From: Manihot esculenta
Lineage: Eukaryota; Streptophyta; Magnoliopsida; Malpighiales; Euphorbiaceae
Direction of reading: 5' to 3'
DNA length: 64,000 nucleotides
NCBI RefSeq assembly: GCF_001659605.2
Contig: NC_035162.2
Coordinates: forward strand, 13,349,248 to 13,413,247
Of the stretch, positions 59,796-64,000 are shown one piece after another; within the stretch, counting starts at the first letter, position 1, and the number at the start of each line of letters is the position of its first letter. Below the pieces are notes generated by a model that ran no database searches, was not told the origin of the DNA, and was given only the letters and a program-made list of their open reading frames with translations. The translations under genes and the position numbers were made by a program.

Positions 59796-61310
59796 TATGT
59801 GCCGCAAGACCATCAGCTTAACCAGGCTTAAGAAAGTGTTCAAAATATCAAAAACCGACAAGATATCTAGTTTTCCGTCACACAAGAATCAGAAACAACC
59901 CTGAATGGTCTGACCACCAAGTAGCATGGACCAAGGGCGCTCAGGCAGACCTCCTTAGGTAATCGAATGATGCGTATGCGATAACAGTCCTAACCTAACT
60001 TGTGTGTTAGGGATGACATAGCCCAATCCGACTCAACATTAAATGAGCCAATTGAGCCAATTGATCATTATTAATAAGTCATATGAAAACTTGCTAAAGA
60101 GTGTTACTTACTGCTTTGATGGAACATGTCTCAGACATGCCTTGCATATATCCGAATATATATGTCTCACTCTATTTTCAAGAAATGAGATTCCACTTCA
60201 TCTTCTTAAACTTCTTGACCTCTTTGCAACTCCAATCTTAATCTTCACGAAGAATACACCCATTGCCATTAATTATTACCCTCATTTACTAAGTCAAACT
60301 CATTTACTTCTTTTGTAAACCTTAACACCATTTCACATGTTACCGCTTTGTGGACCTTCTGATCTCGCAAGCATCAAGATCAAACACTAAACATTTTAGA
60401 TTGAAATCAACATAAATTCATATTTACAAGACATATAAATATATTATAAGATTTCAATTTAATTTAATTTTATTATCTTTTAAATAAAAAAATCATATAA
60501 TCAATATTTTTTGCAATAAATAATTGAACCAAATTTAGGAACTTAATTAATTTATTTCAATTTAACTTTTAATTTAAATAGAAATCTGCACACATGCTTA
60601 TCAAGGATGAACTAATCTGGATTAATGATGCTACTCCTAGCTTGGCCTCTTGGCTTTGTTCTTCATCTCTTCTCTAATCGGTATTAATAAATGGCTATTG
60701 TGGTTTGACATTAAAAAAAAAAAATTAAAGTGGTAAATTTTTTTTTTCTTGTTCTGTTTTTGAGATAAATGATTTATAATCGTTTAATTATTTGAAGATT
60801 AACACTTGTTTCACAATTTTTACAAAATTAGAAATTTCATCTCTAAATTTAAATTAATTTAATATTTAAATTCAAAATTTCTTAATATTCAATTAAATGC
60901 ACTTACGACACCAAATTCATAAATTTAATATTCAATTAAGTGCATTAAGCAAAACTGTCATTAAAAACAAAGTTTGAAGAATGAAGACACACAAGTACTC
61001 TACATCATATAATCTCATTACTATATTCTTTTTTTAATATCAATCTATGTATAATTATTTAATCATTTTACTTTTAATAACTAAGGTTATAAATTTTAAT
61101 AAAAAAATTCTAATAACTGAAAGAGTTTGAAGCACGGAATGTTTTTTTACTAAGGTTATATATATATATATTTATTTATTTATTCAATTTTTATTAATTT
61201 ATTATACCATGTAAAATTGTTTATATAATGCAAATATTACTTGAAGCAAGCCTTCAATCAGTGGAGCATCGCTACGCGGAAGAAACATCCAAGGGATTTC
61301 GTTTTTACCA
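59796..61310. other. Intergenic DNA
   Basis: A balanced stretch at 59,796-60,010 might belong to an old element but was not identified. The remainder is AT-rich with no recognised gene. Confidence 0.45.
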
Positions 61311-61317
61311 CATAGCT

Positions 61318-61327
61318 ACACGTGTCA
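61318..61327 (+). promoter_or_regulatory. G-box/ABRE-like element
   Basis: ACACGTGTCA is a perfect CACGTG-core G-box with the GTC extension of abscisic-acid response elements. It lies 186 bp upstream of ATG 61513, followed by a TTTATAAC TATA-like motif at 61373-61380. ACTACAAGT occurs twice between them. Confidence 0.5.
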
Positions 61328-61512
61328 GAAAACTACAAGTGACGAGTTTACGCGTTTACTACAAGTCACCAGTTTATAACCATTGAGCTGGTTGTGTCCG
61401 AAGACAATGGAAAGGAAGCAAAGCATCAGAAATTTTCCTTCCAGCTAAACCAGAACTGAAGCAGGAGGATCAAAGTAATAACGCAGGAGAAATTGGTAGA
61501 AGGGACCCCGTG

Positions 61513-61746
61513 ATGGAAATATCCACAGCCAAGGTAAAGCGGACGGAGGCTGAGAAAGTGGCGGAGGTGAGCCACAGAATGGAAGCGATGACGACCATGG
61601 CAGAGCCACACTTCAAGATGAAGAGAGGAAGTGTAATTCCGAAGAAGAGAAGGTCTATTAAGAAGCTTATTTTTTATCTCTTATTCTCTTTTCTCTGCAA
61701 ACAGATGGCTGCATCACCACCAACAAACATCAAGAAAAGTTATTAA
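61513..61746 (+). CDS. Small basic protein 3 (77 aa), shared-motif family
   Basis: A single open frame starting ATG GAA follows a G-box and a TATA-like motif, and the flanks are AT-rich. Its core VIPKKRRSIKKLIFYLL parallels MPKERRLVKSMIFDCF (gene at 43334) and FPRKKKLVKSMMLDSM (gene at 45145), and AEKVAEV may correspond to YEEVV/CEEVV. It has a longer N-terminus and a SPPTNIKK tail. The conserved Asp of the other two is Tyr here. Function unknown. The shared motif and the promoter-like upstream region are the grounds for calling it a gene. Confidence 0.5.
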   Translation: MEISTAKVKRTEAEKVAEVSHRMEAMTTMAEPHFKMKRGSVIPKKRRSIKKLIFYLLFSFLCKQMAASPPTNIKKSY

Positions 61747-64000
61747 CTTTCCTGTTTTGGTTTCGGCAAGTATGCTGTTAGTCCCATGTATACGGTTGCA
61801 GGATCCCTAGCTACTGTTGCTTTACTTATATTGCTTGTTTTGACAGATTCCAACTGTTGAGATTTAGTTGCTTTTGTATTTCTGTTTATGTTTGCTGCTT
61901 CATTAACTTTTGATATATGAACCAAAAGAAAATTAAAAAGAGTTGAAAGTTGAAAACCCAGAAACCCAGAATGGGACTTTAACCGGTTCCATTATTGGCT
62001 GCCAAGATTCTGAATAAAAATCAGTGTCTTGGCCGACGATGTGATCGCCGTTGCTGCCACCAGAGAAGCTTGTATTAAGACGTAGTTCTTTACAAGAACG
62101 AAGGTAAAGTCAAAAGATTCAGGTAACAACTAACAACTGAAATAGTGAAATGTTTTAGCAGTGTTCCAATTTAATTTTAAATATTTACATTATTTAATTG
62201 TTGCAATTAAAGGTTATTAACTTTTTTTAGTTGAAAATCTAAAGACTTTGTTTTTATAAATAAACGTGTATCTTAATTAGAATTTTAAAAAATAAAAATT
62301 ATGCAATTAATTTTAATAAAATTAAAAAAAAAAACTAATTTTCTTTTTCGAAATACAAGACTTGTATTAGTAAAAAGTCTCACAAGGAAATAGACAGATC
62401 ATGGCCCATAGAAAGACCACTTCTGATTAACCAACATCATCCAAAGACTAGGCCCAAAAAATTAGACTAAAACCTATCCCAAGTGCCAAGCCAAGCCAAG
62501 CCTGAAGCCCCAGCCCCAGTGTAAGCTGCAATAAGCCACAACACAGACAAAGGACGGATACGGCCACGGAAGACCAGCCAGAGTATACTGTATGCACCGA
62601 CAAGGAGATGCTAAGGTAGTTCTTCGGCATCTTTCTCGCTTCTTTTGAATTCTCTGAGTCTTATGATCCAATCACAACTGACCTTTGCAGGAGATGACTA
62701 CGAGAGAACGTATATCTAGGCTTTCCAACACCTACAAGACAATATTAAGACGCAAAAATAAACTAAGACAAGGTTGAACTCATTTGCTTGTTATTTGTTT
62801 CCTCCAAGCTCCAAAGGGTGTAGCTAATTATGATGGAATTGGACATACAAAAATATATCTAACTCAATGACATGGTTCCATTTCTATTAATATAATTTTT
62901 TTTGTCCACTTTTATATATGAGTAAAATACTTTTTAATTTGATTAAATTATTATTTAGTTAGAAAAATCAATTAATGTTCTTTATTTTTTAAAAAAATAC
63001 TAAATAATTTGAAGTAAATTAAAATTAAAATAGTGACGGATAAAACTGAAGAGAGATAAAGAAAATAAATTCCCATGTGGGCTTGTAAATGATTTCCATT
63101 TTCTTTCTTTTTGTATAAATATATTTCTGGATGATCGCACTCCACGCTCGCCACAACCAACAACTTTGACGGCGGTGTTCTTGTGTACGGTCAACAATGA
63201 CCTCATTTCCGCAACCATTCTTCTTAGTCATGGGCAGTGGTTTCTCTCTCCGCATCTACTCGTTGCCTTCCACATTCGCTGTACCATGTCGTGACTGTCA
63301 CCTTCTCATCCCCGCCTCCACGCATTGCCGCGAAGTTACGTCCCGGACTGAGCCCAAGTTCAGCAACGCGCTCAGCGTTGGGTTTCCCTAACAGACAAGA
63401 ATACTGTTGAAGTCAGATTTTTTTTTTTTTTTTTGTTACCAGTTCTTTGCTTTTTAATTAATGGATCAATATACTCATTATTAGATTTTTCAAAGTTTTC
63501 ATATTATTGCTTGCATAGATAATCAATTCCATTTCTATATAATATAGTATTTATAATGTTTTGCTTTAACAAATATTTTTCCCTAGACTAGAAAAAACTG
63601 TTTGTGTAAGAGACATCCTTCTTTCCTTTGAAATTGAACCTCACAATAAAAGTTCACGCCCTAACTGTAGGGTCCACAAACTAGAAAAATGGAGATGATG
63701 AAGGGCCCAACAGAGATGTCGCAGAACGGCAGAAGCACCCCAGAAAGTCAACTTGAAGAAGGATATGGTGGATTTTTCTTTTTATTTGATTAATATTTTA
63801 GTAATTTTAACTTGATATTTTACTATTTTGTAAATAATTTTATATTATTTCATTAAAGTTTATGCATTATTATTGTTAAAAAAAAGGTCAATTAGAGAAT
63901 GAACTTGAGATTTCTTATCATTCTCAAACAGGAAAATAGATTCAATATAGTATTTTAAACATGAATGGGTTGGGCCAATTCAGCATGGGTGTGCCACTAA
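61747..64000. other. Terminal intergenic DNA
   Basis: The first 200 bp or so is probably 3'UTR of small gene 3. A balanced stretch at 62,390-62,720 reads like part of an unidentified repeat. An open frame at 63197-63391 (64 codons from ATG 63197) has no recognisable product. A T-run lies at 63,418-63,434. Nothing else was recognised. Confidence 0.4.

Noticed and set aside
63197..63391. 64-codon open frame after a possible leader
   Set aside because: No recognisable motif, poor start context and no promoter elements. It was mentioned only within the intergenic entry.
1..64000. tRNA, rRNA or organellar DNA
   Set aside because: No cloverleaf-like or rRNA-like sequence was recognised on either strand by reading. 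A tRNAscan-SE or Infernal run would be decisive.

Overview
This window is nuclear DNA from a flowering plant. The genes have GT-AG introns, the intergenic DNA is very AT-rich, and there are large LTR retrotransposons and L1-type LINEs. The SWEET and PHD-finger proteins look eudicot. My best guess is a woody Malpighiales species (Euphorbiaceae such as cassava or rubber tree), but that is an impression and not proven here.

Layout. (1) 1-5.7 kb: one complete five-coding-exon gene for a 578-aa protein with three PHD fingers. (2) 5.7-9.8 kb: AT-rich intergenic DNA holding the first copy of a duplicated block. (3) 9.9-11.3 kb: a complete six-exon clade III-like SWEET sugar transporter gene, 265 aa. 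(4) 12.2-12.7 kb: a 455-bp non-autonomous hAT-type element with an 8-bp target duplication. (5) 13.1-15.5 kb: a decayed second copy of the SWEET locus, ending in a 75-bp SWEET exon remnant. (6) 18,359-31,796: a very young 13.4-kb Tat-lineage Ty3/gypsy element. It has 488-bp LTRs differing at one site and a GATTG target duplication. It carries gag-pol with two in-frame stops, a 103-bp minisatellite and a spliced antisense gene of about 936 codons. (7) 31,954-41,112: an older chromovirus (Tekay/Del type) element on the minus strand with an ACATG target duplication, a broken polyprotein and a truncated 3' LTR. (8) 41-51 kb: AT-rich DNA with two short basic-protein genes, an integrase fragment, a diverged duplication and a shrunken LINE. 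(9) 51.2-59.8 kb: an L1-type LINE with degenerate ORFs, split by a 2.3-kb solo LTR (GTATT target duplication). (10) 59.8-64 kb: intergenic DNA with a third short basic-protein gene.

Only two large host genes are well supported: a probable nuclear chromatin reader and a membrane sugar transporter. They show no obvious functional link. About half of the window is transposon. The most unusual items are the spliced antisense gene and its apparent second, decayed copy inside the young Tat element; the hairpin-forming minisatellite in the same element; the decayed tandem SWEET copy with its highly conserved non-coding island; and three dispersed small basic proteins that share a motif.
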